NCBI GenBank assembly: GCA_963970005.1
Contig: CAXAMN010026473.1
Span: forward strand, 261,320 to 325,319
Source of the DNA: Durusdinium trenchii
Taxonomy: Eukaryota > Sar > Dinophyceae > Suessiales > Symbiodiniaceae
Direction: 5' to 3'
Length of the DNA stretch: 64,000 bases
Positions 63,761 through 64,000 of this stretch are shown piece after piece. The first letter of the stretch is position 1; each line of letters starts with the position of its first letter. The translations under genes and the position numbers were made by a program. The notes below the pieces were generated by a model, which saw only the letters and a list, made by a program, of their open reading frames with translations, searched no databases and was not told the DNA's origin.

Positions 63761-64000
63761 TGCACCGCAGACAGCGTCGTGGACCGCCAGCTACGCACCG
63801 CGATGACGCAGAAGCCTCAGAGCGCCTCACCCGGGTTCGCTCCCGCATCTTCCCGCATCTTCCCCCCCCCCCTTCGTTGCGTCCGCCCCCCGTGGCTCCT
63901 GCTTCCGCATCTCGGGATACTCCTCGGTGAACAAATTGAAGCGCTCCACCTCGGACCGTCCGAGGCGGTGACGGCCCTGGGTTCGGGAGATCCGAAGTAA

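Noticed and set aside
1-64000. Retrovirus, LTR or Polinton-type fossils
   Set aside because: I looked for reverse transcriptase, integrase, protease and capsid motifs and for long terminal repeats and saw none that I could support.

Overview
This window reads as eukaryotic nuclear DNA, most likely from a dinoflagellate alga or a similar protist. That assignment is an inference and is not proven here. There is no bacterial gene layout: no long unbroken genes, no operons, no ribosome binding sites. What looks coding is many short stretches of ordinary protein composition, 60-330 bp, bounded by GT donors and AG acceptors and separated by introns of 52 bp to more than 600 bp. I found no rRNA, tRNA, CRISPR array, reverse transcriptase, integrase or transposase that I could support, and no dinoflagellate spliced-leader sequence. 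No gene matches a protein family I can name, so symbols are left empty.

Layout. 0-8 kb: small palindromic elements, a 37-bp minisatellite and one good exon at 4894-5089. 8.7-11.9 kb: a minus-strand gene of at least four phase-compatible exons whose two larger introns are packed with a 62-bp minisatellite, followed by a frame-disrupted coding stretch. 12-24 kb: mostly intergenic or intronic DNA rich in hairpin elements, with exons at 19.1, 20.5, 20.9 and 24.0-24.2 kb. 25.8-26.1 kb: a good exon. 29.5-33.1 kb: a repeat island made of a 2.1-kb degenerate roughly 30-bp tandem array bracketed by matching microsatellite blocks and a duplicated unique segment of about 155 bp. 33.3-35.5 kb: an unidentified coding region containing a twice-repeated motif of about 50 residues. 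36.7-43.2 kb: several spliced minus-strand genes, including a pair that nearly overlap at 42.33 kb. 47.6-54.4 kb: more minus-strand exons, a 64-bp perfect hairpin and simple repeats. 54.7-55.1 kb: the one clear plus-strand exon pair. 55.5-64 kb: minus-strand exons among further repeats.

Two general patterns stand out. First, nearly all convincing exons lie on the minus strand, which fits the one-way gene arrays known in dinoflagellates. Second, the window is crowded with short non-autonomous palindromic elements, many ending TACC...GGTA and flanked by TA. Several families share a central G-rich core (GGTGCCAGGGGGGTC) while their complementary arms differ, and some copies show compensating changes in both arms. 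The 62-bp minisatellite begins with GT and ends with AG on the coding strand and occupies introns, so repeat expansion and intron structure are directly linked here.

Gene functions cannot be assigned from sequence alone. Exon calls rest on reading frame, residue composition, splice-site match and phase agreement between neighbouring exons.
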